Below, piece after piece: positions 44,901 to 53,342 of a stretch of DNA of 64,000 nucleotides. The DNA is from an uncultured Eubacterium sp. (lineage in GTDB: Bacteria; Bacillota; Clostridia; Lachnospirales; Lachnospiraceae): positions 62,001 to 126,000 of the forward strand of contig CAJUAU010000001.1 of NCBI GenBank assembly GCA_910584645.1, read 5' to 3'. Numbering within the stretch: position 1 is the stretch's first letter; every line of letters begins with the position of its first letter. Below the pieces are notes generated by a model. It was given only the letters and a program-made list of their open reading frames with translations. It ran no database searches and was not told where the DNA came from. The translations under genes were made by a program, and so were the position numbers.

Positions 44901-45232
44901 ACCATGCCAATGTCATGGCAGTAAGCACATTCCAATAACAGCCATGCATCGGTGGGAGAGAGCTGGTGGATGCGCTCCTCTCCCAGAAAGCAGGCAATCT
45001 GCTGTAATATCGCCTCCGAATGGCTGGCATCGTGCTGGCTGTAGGTCTGGTACCGGATCCCCACTGCTTTCAGCCTGTTTTCGTATTGCTTTTTTTCCAA
45101 TTCCCAGCAGTCATACAACACCTTATAATTGGCGTCATCCCTAAATTGTTTTAGGTGTTCTTCGATGGTATAATCTACTTCTCTTTTTCCTTTAATTCCG
45201 CATGAGCAAATCTGATAATTTATCATATTCAT
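41936..45232 (-). CDS. HD-domain hydrolase fused to an Hsp90-like (GHKL) ATPase, HD-CE type
   Basis: 1098 residues. The N-terminal HD domain keeps its metal ligands: H in SQHDASHSE (about 66), HD in YCHDIGM (about 107) and D in IGDLLDIDNNR (about 290). The GHKL ATPase follows with EILQNSMDAVK (N box, about 470), IRDRGIGIS (about 534) and GSFGIGMQTIFYF (about 574), the order found in Hsp90 N-terminal domains. The rest (650-1098) is a long C-terminal region of unknown fold. As recalled, HD domains fused to Hsp90-type ATPases occur in bacterial conflict and stress systems. Here it follows a histidine kinase and a receiver with 14 nt between the genes, so phosphorylation probably controls it. Confidence 0.8.
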   Translation of the reverse strand: MNMINYQICSCGIKGKREVDYTIEEHLKQFRDDANYKVLYDCWELEKKQYENRLKAVGIRYQTYSQHDASHSEAILQQIACFLGEERIHQLSPTDAWLLLECAYCHDIGMVVSAKELLSKFAALDDIEFENQSEIMYNSENDDTRLAWSYLKPLFLYAGEIKDDKNAEEWSEKEDSNIEKYKNIQSLKKIFHSEWYEWPLYFTQAFMLITQEYSRSSHAQMSYDKIIGEAEEKEYEGIVPLRLRYLVAEIAGMHTEELGEVTRKLEKTVQGIFVDRAHPRFVAELLRIGDLLDIDNNRFNQYQLAVSGNPSYNSFAHQLKHRALRDFLVTPEKIVVHANFNTKDAEKLLSEDNIWKIFCDQIDEAEKKQIAEKGVELTVRAFKEMSSWLDMLRKELEFLSVNWFMIIPEGLGGSCAIFDDEKLLIDGESIDAALLNLRYHITAKRASEIIEGSGLYSNIFTAFIREILQNSMDAVKRAVYKNILNSGEDMEKFENPLYLYEYISREMNQTPIKIYCEDDPDNQDGGIILKIRDRGIGISYDHLQGMQHIGNMLDNKGNIQAAEMPGCWKPTGSFGIGMQTIFYFAKEFKLKTRTMDEKLLRKMKFHSTQMGGKIDTYFVRDAEDEKFGYGTEIEIHISGQMMEAVQEKGFWNKKVDFFSDKKEIYRTQIKSALREIRGRFGIPIFFDQEYFPGQSLRQVFGKCFIDIRNNCISQVKEQTNKDKDEDGFSCWDSKNKILIRYNSLSERNKKPKFKVYINEILVDAHPLTKMFSIDFWETEIYIFSDHVDDLIEINRERFLHEKLPLISRKICDTHVACMALLLQDSLEEEYKKIIWCDAFYQNVKKYYRFLLLKQRFAPANIGTKCYIRENTLLRHITKMDMDYLNGEEVEADIGRLLTDHVWLMDMRHRFFTDLRLKTADEDVYCIAEDILHGFQNLAVCEIKVLEQLYNDRLILYKTNSRSEMPVKISEDSLKKYILQRLNVDKSSRLILPGIEEYIEIRVARLIGSLGTSFEKQFDSSIIFPLSSKELGELLKMDEDSDVKEHLHKEVFSKQNYSYQSIVKYIERYRCSHNEKFNPEAVREQYIKLVLYVWELLKR

Positions 45233-45246
45233 TATCTATCATCCTC

Positions 45247-45672
45247 TTAGTTTGATTCTAAAAAATTTTGCAGTAATTTGACCAAATCATTGTCGTTTTT
45301 CGATATTATTTCTATTTTCTCCCGCATGATTTCAGGAATAGGATACTTTTTCACCTGTAGATCAAAGGCAGTCAAAACGGCAATTTTATTGCCTGGCTTG
45401 TCCAGTACCAGCCGCTGAATGCATGATATCATATAATCAATACCATTCAATGCCCCGTTAAAGGTTTCTTCCTTACCACCTATATGTGTAACTGTAGCCG
45501 CCGGAACTGATGCATCAAAGATAAATTTATTACACTGAATATTTTCTCCCTCGTATTCTAGATAATAGGTGGCATCTTCTATATTTTTAGCATGCACAAC
45601 ATCAAAACGACACTCTATCCACTCAATGATGGGATCACAGCTTACTTCGTCTTCTAAAATAAATACTTTCAT
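45247..45672 (-). CDS. Stand-alone receiver-like protein
   Basis: The ATG at 45672 (AAAGGACAAGAAA upstream) is chosen; the longer frame would run into the kinase gene. 141 residues: MKVFILEDEVSCDPIIEWIE with the acidic pair DE after strand 1, KFIFDASVPAA with an aspartate at the phospho-acceptor place, and KIAVLTAFDLQVKKYP with T and K in receiver positions. No output domain. It is probably phosphorylated by the kinase gene 13 nt upstream and acts on the HD/ATPase protein encoded 14 nt downstream. The receiver call is by motif layout; the sequence is divergent. Confidence 0.65.
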   Translation of the reverse strand: MKVFILEDEVSCDPIIEWIECRFDVVHAKNIEDATYYLEYEGENIQCNKFIFDASVPAATVTHIGGKEETFNGALNGIDYMISCIQRLVLDKPGNKIAVLTAFDLQVKKYPIPEIMREKIEIISKNDNDLVKLLQNFLESN

Positions 45673-45685
45673 TTTCTTGTCCTTT

Positions 45686-47935
45686 CTATTCCGCGTATGG
45701 AATCCAAAATGTAAATATAAATTGTGCAGTCTTTCGCCGGATATTCTGATGAACGTACATCGGCGTAAATGCTGTACGTGGAATTTCACGAACGATGTTT
45801 TTCCGGATGTCATCCTTCTTCGATTCCCATTCTATTTTGAGTTCCTCGTACAACTCTTTATCTTTGCATAGATTTCGTATCTTATTATCTTCATAAAAAT
45901 CGATGTAGAGCTGCATTAGGGACCAGTTGTATTTGCTTAACCTTTCTACTTTACACTCTGCATTGCCCCCATGGCCCAGTGCGATCTGACGTGTCAGGAA
46001 AAGCCCCAGTCCACTGCCTTCTTTTTCATTGTTGGATCCCCGCACTCCGTACTCAAAGATCTCATCAACCTCATCTTGGGATTTAAAAGGCATGCCTATA
46101 TTTTTTACTACGATTTCATACTTGGTTTTATCTTCATTTAACCTGCAGTCTAAGGACACCTTTGTCCCCTGCATGGCATATTTTATTGCATTATTTGTCA
46201 GATTGTAGACGGCCTGTTCGATCATCATTGGATCGCCATACATTCTTGGTCGGGACAGATCATTAAAAAATACATGAGGAAACTGAAACTGCAAATTATT
46301 TTCTGTTACAGCTTTATTATATATTTGCTGCCATTTAAATAAGAATTCCTCATAGGGATAAAAAAGCTGTTTTACCTTTGGCTTAAACTCCGTCAAATAT
46401 TTGGTGGAATTCATACGTATTCTGGTGGTATACAAATATTCTTCTGAATTTTGGATCATGTTTTCACAATATTCCATAAAAATTTGAAAACTCTCTTCTG
46501 CCTTAGGTGAGTGATCAAATTGAAAACTATTTTTTGAATAACGCTCCACGTTTGTCCGAAATTGTTCCAGCAGCATTTGATATCCCGCGTTGCTCTGTCC
46601 CAGTTCATGACGCATGATGGACATTGAACTGTCAAGAAAAGCCCGGAAGTACTCTGATTTTGCCTCGATGCCAGCCATTTGGGCGAAGGAAAAAGTCTTT
46701 TTGAAAATGCAATGAATACTTTCTGTCAGCAACGATTTTTCCTCTTCGCTGCTTATGTCCTTTAAACATTCATCTAGGCAAAGTAGCAGGGCGATGGGAT
46801 ATCCTTCCATTTTAGATACAAGCATATAATCATATTCCTGTCCAATATTACTTTCTAAATATTGGAGGATATTATCCTTGCCACATAAGGGGTTTGAAGT
46901 ACTATTGTTTAGGAAGTGATCTAGATTTAATATCATACGATTACATCTGAGCTGATGGTATTTATTATCAGTCAGATTTTTCATGTCTGGTAAGAATAGT
47001 GCATACGTTTCTATTCCTATTTTTTTACAAATATCTTTAACGCAATTACGAATACAAGTTCCAACACTCTCATAAACCTTTATACATACCGTGGCGGGGT
47101 ATACATTTGCTTTATCTGTTGAAGACGCAATTTTTCCTTTTTCAACATCTAAATCTGTTTTAAATTTTTCAATGTAGATATTGCTCTGTTCCAGACTATA
47201 TTGTTCCTGCCTGTTTTTATAGACATCCTTTAATTCTTTTTCTATTGCTTGAACGGCATGGAAGACTTTTGAAATTATGGACTGTACTTCTTTTTCGGAT
47301 TTTGCTCTTTTACGTTCATTTAAGAGTTCTTCCGTTTTTTCATCAGAATACCTGGATTTTCTGCAGAGCTCTGTAATTGTGTTTTCCCAGCTTTCCAGAT
47401 TGTTTTCCTCAATGATCTGCCCTACGATCAGTGCCCCCATAGTCCTGTCATACAGCTTGATGGGACAGGCGATCTCAGTATATCCGGTCTTTCTGCATAT
47501 ATAGCGAATGCCTTTTCTCTGGACTGTACTTTCGCTATCTGTCTGGGGAAGATCAATTACCTTGATATTGCTAATATAATCATTATCTGGTACATTTTCT
47601 TCATGGAGTCCTTCAAGTTTTTCTACTACAATTTCAGCGGCATAGGCATCATTTCTTTCACAATCCACTCTTTTGCAAAGGTCTGTTTGGCAGCAAATTT
47701 TTGCATAGGCTTTGAAAAATACTTTATCCTGAATTTTTTTATATTTGTCAGGAGCTTTTCCTTTATCTGACACTTTAACCAAAAGTGCATTTGAAAACTC
47801 AATATCGTTATCGCTGCATGAGCGCATAACAATACCTTCCAGAAACAGTTCCTCTGCCAGAGATCCCTGTGTATCCTGGGATGCGCTATCTTCCTTTGGT
47901 ACCAGTGTGGATGGTCTGAATTCGCGGCTTGTCAT
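45686..47935 (-). CDS. Soluble histidine kinase with PocR-like N-terminal sensor
   Basis: The ATG at 47935 has GGAGGG 9 nt upstream; a TTG 45 nt earlier is less likely. 749 residues and no membrane segment. The N-terminus has cysteine-rich CCQTDLCKRVDCERN and CRKTGYTEIACPIKLYDRTMGALIVGQ (about 80-170), the pattern of PocR ligand-binding domains. A long coiled region follows, then a divergent phospho-acceptor helix with MRHELGQS (about 443), N box NLTNNAIKYA (about 581) and GSGLGLFLTRQIA (about 642). It heads an operon with the receiver and the HD/Hsp90-like protein. The ligand is unknown; PocR domains often bind small organic molecules. Confidence 0.8.
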   Translation of the reverse strand: MTSREFRPSTLVPKEDSASQDTQGSLAEELFLEGIVMRSCSDNDIEFSNALLVKVSDKGKAPDKYKKIQDKVFFKAYAKICCQTDLCKRVDCERNDAYAAEIVVEKLEGLHEENVPDNDYISNIKVIDLPQTDSESTVQRKGIRYICRKTGYTEIACPIKLYDRTMGALIVGQIIEENNLESWENTITELCRKSRYSDEKTEELLNERKRAKSEKEVQSIISKVFHAVQAIEKELKDVYKNRQEQYSLEQSNIYIEKFKTDLDVEKGKIASSTDKANVYPATVCIKVYESVGTCIRNCVKDICKKIGIETYALFLPDMKNLTDNKYHQLRCNRMILNLDHFLNNSTSNPLCGKDNILQYLESNIGQEYDYMLVSKMEGYPIALLLCLDECLKDISSEEEKSLLTESIHCIFKKTFSFAQMAGIEAKSEYFRAFLDSSMSIMRHELGQSNAGYQMLLEQFRTNVERYSKNSFQFDHSPKAEESFQIFMEYCENMIQNSEEYLYTTRIRMNSTKYLTEFKPKVKQLFYPYEEFLFKWQQIYNKAVTENNLQFQFPHVFFNDLSRPRMYGDPMMIEQAVYNLTNNAIKYAMQGTKVSLDCRLNEDKTKYEIVVKNIGMPFKSQDEVDEIFEYGVRGSNNEKEGSGLGLFLTRQIALGHGGNAECKVERLSKYNWSLMQLYIDFYEDNKIRNLCKDKELYEELKIEWESKKDDIRKNIVREIPRTAFTPMYVHQNIRRKTAQFIFTFWIPYAE

Positions 47936-48299
47936 AGTGTTTAGCCCTCCTTTTTCATTCCTATTAAAAATATTTGACAAAGTTTACTTATATGAATCAT
48001 TATTTAATATGATCTAACCCCATTCCAATATTCGACAAATTATCCTCTTTTATTCTATCAAATGGATTTTTTTACTTCAATAGAGCTATTGTTCCTACTG
48101 GTATTTCCGTTCCGTTAAGCGCGCTGGCGGTTTTATATGGCAGATGTACATACTGATAAGCTGTTTTATACTTATCATTCCGGTTTACATGGAAAGAATG
48201 TGAAGTACCATTATGAAAAGTGTGACATTATATTGTAAAGATAGTTACACTGGATATACTATATGTTTGGGAAAGAAGATCCCAGCATTTACAAAAAAG

Positions 48300-48329
48300 T
48301 TGACGAATCCGCTGTAGTAATGATATAAT
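48300..48329 (+). promoter_or_regulatory. Promoter of the polysaccharide export locus
   Basis: TTGACG (48300-48305) and TATAAT (48324-48329) with an 18-nt spacer, 37 nt before the first gene. The 430-nt gap 47936-48365 separates this locus from the divergent kinase operon. A 26-codon open stretch around 48065-48144 (FNRAIVPTGISVPLSALAVL) may be a gene fragment, but nothing else in the gap is supported. Confidence 0.75.
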
Positions 48330-48365
48330 CAAATGATTGTAAAATAAGTTTGACACAGAGATGGC

Positions 48366-49229
48366 ATGGAGCAGATGGGAAAACAGGCTCCGGCACAGAT
48401 GGAGGACTATGATATTATGTCACAGGTGATCAAGAATTTTAACAAATACCGGTATCTGCTGGGAGAACTGGCGAAGAAAAACATCAAGCTGAAATACCGC
48501 AGAAGTTATCTGGGTATCTTGTGGACACTGATCGAGCCTTTGCTGGTGATGATCGTGCTGAGTGTGGTATTTGGGCCAATGCTGGGGAGAAAGGGACAGG
48601 ATCCCGCTTTTAAAGGGGTTCCCTTTCCCGTATATGTACTGACAGGACGTCTTTTGTATTCCTTTTTTTCCTCTTCTACCAACAGCGCCATGCGCTCGAT
48701 CCGGGCCAATGGCGGAATGATAAAAAAAGTGTATGTACCAAAGTATATGTATCCGCTGTCGGGGATCTTATCGAATTTTGTGATCTTTGTGATCTCCCTG
48801 GTGGTGCTCGTATGTGTGATGGTATTTTTCCTTGCCACTGGAACTTATAAAGCGCCGATGAATGGCTATATGCTTTTGTCCATTGTGCCGCTGGTGAACC
48901 TGCTTATGCTGGCGGTGGGGACGGGGCTGGTCCTCGCTACGTTATGTGTATTTTTCCGGGATATTGAATATTTATGGAGCGTTATGCTGATGCTTATAAT
49001 GTACTGCAGTGCGATCTTCTATTTTGCCAGCAGTCTTGGGGATACGACGAGAAAGGTAGTGAAGCTGAATCCATTATTTGGGATCATTGATAATTTCAGG
49101 CGGAGCTTATTTGGACAACCCTTTGATATGACGATGCTTGCTTATACTTTTGGGGTAAGTGCAGTGCTGATCGGCATCGGGATGTTTTTATTCTACCGCA
49201 AACAGGATACTTTTATTTTGAATATTTAA
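48366..49229 (+). CDS. ABC-2 type polysaccharide/teichoic acid export permease (TagG/Wzm family)
   Basis: 287 residues if started at 48366; an ATG at 48417 has GGAGGA 10 nt upstream (inside the longer frame) and gives MSQVIKNFNKYRYLL, a more typical start, so the true start is uncertain. ELAKKNIKLKYRRSYLGILW is the conserved N-terminal segment before six membrane helices. It forms a flippase with the ATPase encoded next. This type exports undecaprenyl-linked teichoic acid or O-antigen-like chains. It begins the locus directly after a strong promoter. Confidence 0.93.
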   Translation: MEQMGKQAPAQMEDYDIMSQVIKNFNKYRYLLGELAKKNIKLKYRRSYLGILWTLIEPLLVMIVLSVVFGPMLGRKGQDPAFKGVPFPVYVLTGRLLYSFFSSSTNSAMRSIRANGGMIKKVYVPKYMYPLSGILSNFVIFVISLVVLVCVMVFFLATGTYKAPMNGYMLLSIVPLVNLLMLAVGTGLVLATLCVFFRDIEYLWSVMLMLIMYCSAIFYFASSLGDTTRKVVKLNPLFGIIDNFRRSLFGQPFDMTMLAYTFGVSAVLIGIGMFLFYRKQDTFILNI

Positions 49230-49261
49230 GAAGTGATCAACGAACGGAAGGAAGAAGAGCA

Positions 49262-50020
49262 ATGGCGAAGAAGAATCTGGCTCTGAGGGTAAACCATGTC
49301 AGCATGAAATTCAATCTCAGCTCCCAGAAAGTAGATAACATTAAAGAATACATTATAAAAATGCTGAAGAAGGAGCTTATGTACCAGGAGTTCTGGGCGC
49401 TCAAAGATGTAGATTTTGAGATAAAACGGGGAGACCGGGTGGGGATCCTCGGATTAAACGGCGCTGGTAAGAGTACATTATTAAAAGTGATCGCGGGAGT
49501 GCTCAAGCCCACGGAGGGAAATGTGGACTGCTATGGAAAGATCGCGCCGCTCCTGGAGCTGGGAGCTGGTTTTGATAAACAGTATACCGGGGCGGAAAAT
49601 ATTTACCTGTACGGCGCGGTGCTGGGCTACAGCAAAGAATTTATTCAGGAAAAATATGACGAGATCGTAAAGTTTTCAGAATTGGGCAAATTCATCGATG
49701 TTCCGGTGAAAAATTATTCGTCGGGCATGAAGTCGAGACTGGGCTTTTCCATTGCTACTGTGGTGGAGCCGGAGATCCTCATATTGGATGAGGTGCTCAG
49801 TGTGGGCGACAAGCGTTTCCGGAAAAAATGTGAAGCGCGTATCCAGAGCATGTTTGACAAAGGTGTGACAGTACTTTTTGTATCCCACTCCACGGATCAG
49901 GTATTGCGGATGTGCAATAAGGGAATCCTGTTAGAGCAGGGCAGGCTGATCGCCCAGGGCGATGTGGAGGATATCGTGGATCTGTATGACGAAAAACTCG
50001 GCATGGAACGGGACGATTAA
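49262..50020 (+). CDS. ABC transporter ATP-binding protein (TagH/Wzt family)
   Basis: 252 residues. Walker A GLNGAGKST (about 65), signature YSSGMKSRLGFS (about 151) and Walker B ILILDEVLS (about 172). N-terminal VNHVSMKFNLSSQKVDNIKEY matches the short lead-in of TagH-type ATPases; there is no long C-terminal carbohydrate-binding extension as in Wzt. GGAAGGAAGAAGAGC precedes the start. It energises export by the permease encoded 32 nt upstream. Confidence 0.93.
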   Translation: MAKKNLALRVNHVSMKFNLSSQKVDNIKEYIIKMLKKELMYQEFWALKDVDFEIKRGDRVGILGLNGAGKSTLLKVIAGVLKPTEGNVDCYGKIAPLLELGAGFDKQYTGAENIYLYGAVLGYSKEFIQEKYDEIVKFSELGKFIDVPVKNYSSGMKSRLGFSIATVVEPEILILDEVLSVGDKRFRKKCEARIQSMFDKGVTVLFVSHSTDQVLRMCNKGILLEQGRLIAQGDVEDIVDLYDEKLGMERDD

Positions 50021-50087
50021 GTACTTTGGATGATGGTTAGTTAGATACGGAATATGCGGGCAGCCGCAGAATGGAATGGAGGATAAA

Positions 50088-50489
50088 ATGAAAAAGGTAA
50101 TTACTTATGGTACCTATGATCTGCTTCATGTGGGGCATATCAATCTGCTCCGCCGCGCCAAAGCGCTGGGGGATTATTTGATCGTAGTGGTTTCCAGTGA
50201 TGAATTCAATGCGGGAAAAGGAAAAAAGGCATATCATTCCTTTGAGGACCGTAAGATCATACTCGAGGCGATCAAGTACGTGGATGAGGTGCTGCCGGAA
50301 TATACCTGGGAGCAGAAAATTGATGATGTCAAGAACAATGACGTGGACGTATTTGTGATGGGAGATGACTGGGAAGGAAAATTTGATTTTCTGAAAGATT
50401 ACTGTGAAGTGGTCTACCTTCCGAGAACAGAAGGAATCTCTACATCAAAGATAAAGGAAGATCTGGGATTTAGTAAAGAAAATGATTAA
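50088..50489 (+). CDS. tagD: Glycerol-3-phosphate cytidylyltransferase
   Basis: The ATG at 50088, after TGGAGGATAAA, is chosen over one at 50076 that overlaps this ribosome site. 133 residues, the TagD length. MKKVITYGTYDLLHVGH holds the HxGH nucleotide-binding motif (14-17), and RTEGISTSKI (about 114) is the second signature. It makes CDP-glycerol from CTP and glycerol 3-phosphate, the donor for the transferase encoded next, which its gene overlaps by 8 nt. Its presence indicates poly- or phosphoglycerol in the exported polymer. Confidence 0.95.
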   Translation: MKKVITYGTYDLLHVGHINLLRRAKALGDYLIVVVSSDEFNAGKGKKAYHSFEDRKIILEAIKYVDEVLPEYTWEQKIDDVKNNDVDVFVMGDDWEGKFDFLKDYCEVVYLPRTEGISTSKIKEDLGFSKEND

Positions 50490-51579
50490 AAAAGCAGGTT
50501 ATTTATTATTTGCGGTGTTCTACTATCTGTCCCGCCTGTTTCCCAGAGACCGGAAAAAGATATTTCTTGTGGCGACCCATGATGACAGTCCGGAAGGGAA
50601 TATAGGCATCGTGGCGGAGGCGGTCCGGCAGAGAGGGGAAGGGTACCGGCTGGTCTGGTTTACGAGAAAAGACCGGATATCGGATCCGGTAAACTTTTTT
50701 ATCCGAAAAGCATATCATCTTGCCACGGCCTCCTATGTATTTCTGGATAATGAGTTTCTGCCCATGGCCTATCTTCATTTTCCAGGATCGGTAAAAGTAG
50801 TGCAGCTCTGGCATGGGACAGGAACCATAAAAAAATTTGGACAGGATGTGAATACAGGCACACTGGGGAAGCTGGAGTACCGCGCCAACCAGAACATTAC
50901 CCATCTGATCGTGAATTCTGAAGAAGTGAAAGCAGAGTATGCCAGCGCCTTTGGGGTGAGGGAGGACAGGATCTATCCCATCGGACTGCCGCGGACAGAT
51001 CTTCTTCTGGATCCGGATTTTCTGGAAGAAAAGAGAGGGCAGTTTTTAAACCAGTATCCACAGGTTCAAAAGAGACGCTGCATTTTATATGCCCCCACCT
51101 TCCGTGACAGCGAGGTGGATTCTCCGGAGATCCATCTGGACCTGCAGAAAATGTCAGATAAAATGAGTTCGGAAGATGTACTTTTGATCCGCCTGCACCC
51201 TCATGTGGCGCAGAAGATTTCCTGGGAAGAGAAAAGATGGAAAAATATCATCAATGTGTCAGAATATCCGGGAGTAACGACGCTGCTGGCAGTGGCTGAC
51301 GTACTTATCACAGACTATTCCTCTATTGTATTTGAGTATTGTCTCAGGAATAAACCGATGATCTTCTATGCCTATGACCTGGAACAGTTTAAAAAAAATG
51401 GAAGAAGTTTTTATAGGGATTACCGCAGTTTTGTGCCGGGAAGGGTTGTGCAGAGTACAGAAGAGGTGCTGGACTGCCTGAAAGCGGCAGAGGAGAATAA
51501 GGCGGCTGCCTTTACAGAGCTGATGTTCGACAAATTGGATGGAAAAGCCACATTACGACTTTTGGAATTGATTTTTTGA
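50482..51579 (+). CDS. CDP-glycerol glycerophosphotransferase (TagB/TagF family)
   Basis: 365 residues. LWHGTGTIKKFG (about 110), GLPRTDLLLDPDF, ILYAPTFRDSEVD, RLHPHV and ITDYSSIVFEYCL (about 274) are the ordered motifs of GT-B CDP-glycerol:polyol-phosphate transferases. It moves glycerol phosphate from CDP-glycerol to a lipid-linked acceptor at the inner face of the membrane. It is a short form; whether it is a primase (TagB) or polymerase (TagF) cannot be decided. Its start overlaps tagD and the ribosome site is weak, suggesting coupling. Confidence 0.93.
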   Translation: MIKKAGYLLFAVFYYLSRLFPRDRKKIFLVATHDDSPEGNIGIVAEAVRQRGEGYRLVWFTRKDRISDPVNFFIRKAYHLATASYVFLDNEFLPMAYLHFPGSVKVVQLWHGTGTIKKFGQDVNTGTLGKLEYRANQNITHLIVNSEEVKAEYASAFGVREDRIYPIGLPRTDLLLDPDFLEEKRGQFLNQYPQVQKRRCILYAPTFRDSEVDSPEIHLDLQKMSDKMSSEDVLLIRLHPHVAQKISWEEKRWKNIINVSEYPGVTTLLAVADVLITDYSSIVFEYCLRNKPMIFYAYDLEQFKKNGRSFYRDYRSFVPGRVVQSTEEVLDCLKAAEENKAAAFTELMFDKLDGKATLRLLELIF

Positions 51580-51701
51580 TCTTTTTGGTATATAATAAAA
51601 ATGTTCTGGGTCCTAGTGGAAGGAACTGGAAAAAATACAGACAGCCTGGCGGTGCCGATTAAAAGCTGCCGGGTGAAGAAAAAAATGTGGAGGGATGTTT
51701 C

Positions 51702-53213
51702 TTGAAAACTTTGTTGAGCAGAAAGATAAGTATTGTTTTTCTTGTGATTCAGCTGCTGGTGAGTGCAGCGCTGATCGGGATTGCTTTTTATGTCGATCTT
51801 TTTTCGACAAAATATATAGTGGCATTGATCGGGATCTGTGTTTTTTTCCTTGCCTATGCGGTCATCAGCCAGATGACAGACAAGAGCCGCATCATCGGGC
51901 GGATCCTGTGTATTGTGATCTGTTTGTTTTATGCTGGAGGCGGTTACTACTGTATTAATACCTACTCAGCCATCGATGAGATGGCAGACCACCAGGTAAA
52001 GGTGGACCAGATTTCCTGTATTGTGCTGAAAGATGATCCTGCACAGAGTATTTACGACACAAAGGAGTATAAATTCGGCATTTTGGATGTGAATGACCGT
52101 GCCAACACGGACAAAATGCTGGCAAAGGTGAAAAAAGCCATCGGGCAGGAGCCGTTGAAGGCAGAGTACCAGGACAACGATACACTGATCGATGCCCTTT
52201 ATGCCAAAGATGTCAATGCCATTGTGATCAATGAGGTGAACCGGAGTCTGATCGAGGATTATTATAAAACTTTTTCTGAAGACACCAGGGTTCTCAATAC
52301 CCATCAAGTGGAGACAATCATTGAAGAAAAGGAACAGCTGGATGATATCACAACGACGCCATTCAACATCTACCTGAGTGGTAACGATGTATATGGCGAT
52401 ATCAAGACTACCAGCCGGAGTGACGTCAATGTTATCATGACAGTGAATCCGAATACGAAAGAGATCCTTCTTACTTCGACACCGAGAGATTATTATGTAC
52501 CGACCTCCGTATCAAACGGCATTCCGGATAAGCTGACCCATGCCGGGAACCACGGTGTGGATTGTTCTGTGAAGACACTGGAGATGCTATATGATATCGA
52601 TATTGATTATTATATAAGGGTTAATTTTACCAGCATCAAAAAGATCGTGGATCTTCTGGGAGGTGTGAAAGTTTATTCAGATTTTGATTTTACTTCTGAC
52701 TGGGGACCGAGCTTTAAGAAGGGTTATAACCATGTAAATGGCAAACAGGCTTTGGCGTTCTGCCGTGAGAGACATCACTTTGCCACTGGCGATGCCCAGA
52801 GAGGCCGGAACCACCAGCATATGATCGAGGCAATATTAAATAAGGCCATGTCGCCAAATATCCTGCCGAAATATACTAAGCTATTGAAGACTGCCTCTAA
52901 GAATTTCCAGACTAATATGTCTACGAAGGAAATCACATCTCTTGTGAAGATGCAGCTGGACGACATGTCTCAGTGGAGGATCAAATATGCAAATGCCACT
53001 GGTACGGGGGCGAAAAAAACGACCTTTAGTATCAGGTATAGACCGCAATACGTATGCATACCAGATTATAATTCTGTAGAAAAGATTACCAAGAAGATTA
53101 AACATCTTTTGAAGGCTGCACCAGACTCCCAAGAAGAGGAGAAGGATAATAAAGATGATAAAGATAACACAAAGGATAATACTTCGTCCCAAAGCCTTCC
53201 GGAATTTAATTAA
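51702..53213 (+). CDS. LytR-CpsA-Psr (LCP) family cell-wall glycopolymer ligase
   Basis: A TTG at 51702 with GGAGGG 7 nt upstream gives MKTLLSRKISIVFLVIQ, 503 residues; a GTG at 51687 overlaps that ribosome site. Three membrane helices near the N-terminus (to about 85), an accessory domain, then the LCP catalytic domain: NIYLSGND, RSDVNVIMTVNPNTKEILL, STPRDYYV, DIDYYIRVNFTSIKKIVDLL and CRERHHFATGDAQRGRNHQ, with the conserved R and D residues. LCP enzymes transfer lipid-linked polymer onto peptidoglycan. The C-terminal tail is Lys/Asp-rich. It fits as the attachment step for the polymer of this locus. Confidence 0.93.
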   Translation: MKTLLSRKISIVFLVIQLLVSAALIGIAFYVDLFSTKYIVALIGICVFFLAYAVISQMTDKSRIIGRILCIVICLFYAGGGYYCINTYSAIDEMADHQVKVDQISCIVLKDDPAQSIYDTKEYKFGILDVNDRANTDKMLAKVKKAIGQEPLKAEYQDNDTLIDALYAKDVNAIVINEVNRSLIEDYYKTFSEDTRVLNTHQVETIIEEKEQLDDITTTPFNIYLSGNDVYGDIKTTSRSDVNVIMTVNPNTKEILLTSTPRDYYVPTSVSNGIPDKLTHAGNHGVDCSVKTLEMLYDIDIDYYIRVNFTSIKKIVDLLGGVKVYSDFDFTSDWGPSFKKGYNHVNGKQALAFCRERHHFATGDAQRGRNHQHMIEAILNKAMSPNILPKYTKLLKTASKNFQTNMSTKEITSLVKMQLDDMSQWRIKYANATGTGAKKTTFSIRYRPQYVCIPDYNSVEKITKKIKHLLKAAPDSQEEEKDNKDDKDNTKDNTSSQSLPEFN

Positions 53214-53342
53214 CTGACAAATTGAGAAACTGATCAGCTGTCCGTGATCGGGGCTTTGACAGGAAAAGATATCACAGGGGATTCCGCTGCTGTCAGCAGG
53301 AGTCTCCTGTTTTCAATACAAGCCAGGGAAAGGAGACAGGAT

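Noticed and set aside
48065..48144. Short plus-strand frame FNRAIVPTGISVPLSALAVL in the gap before the export locus
   Set aside because: No start codon or ribosome site and only about 26 codons; could be a gene tail but cannot be supported.
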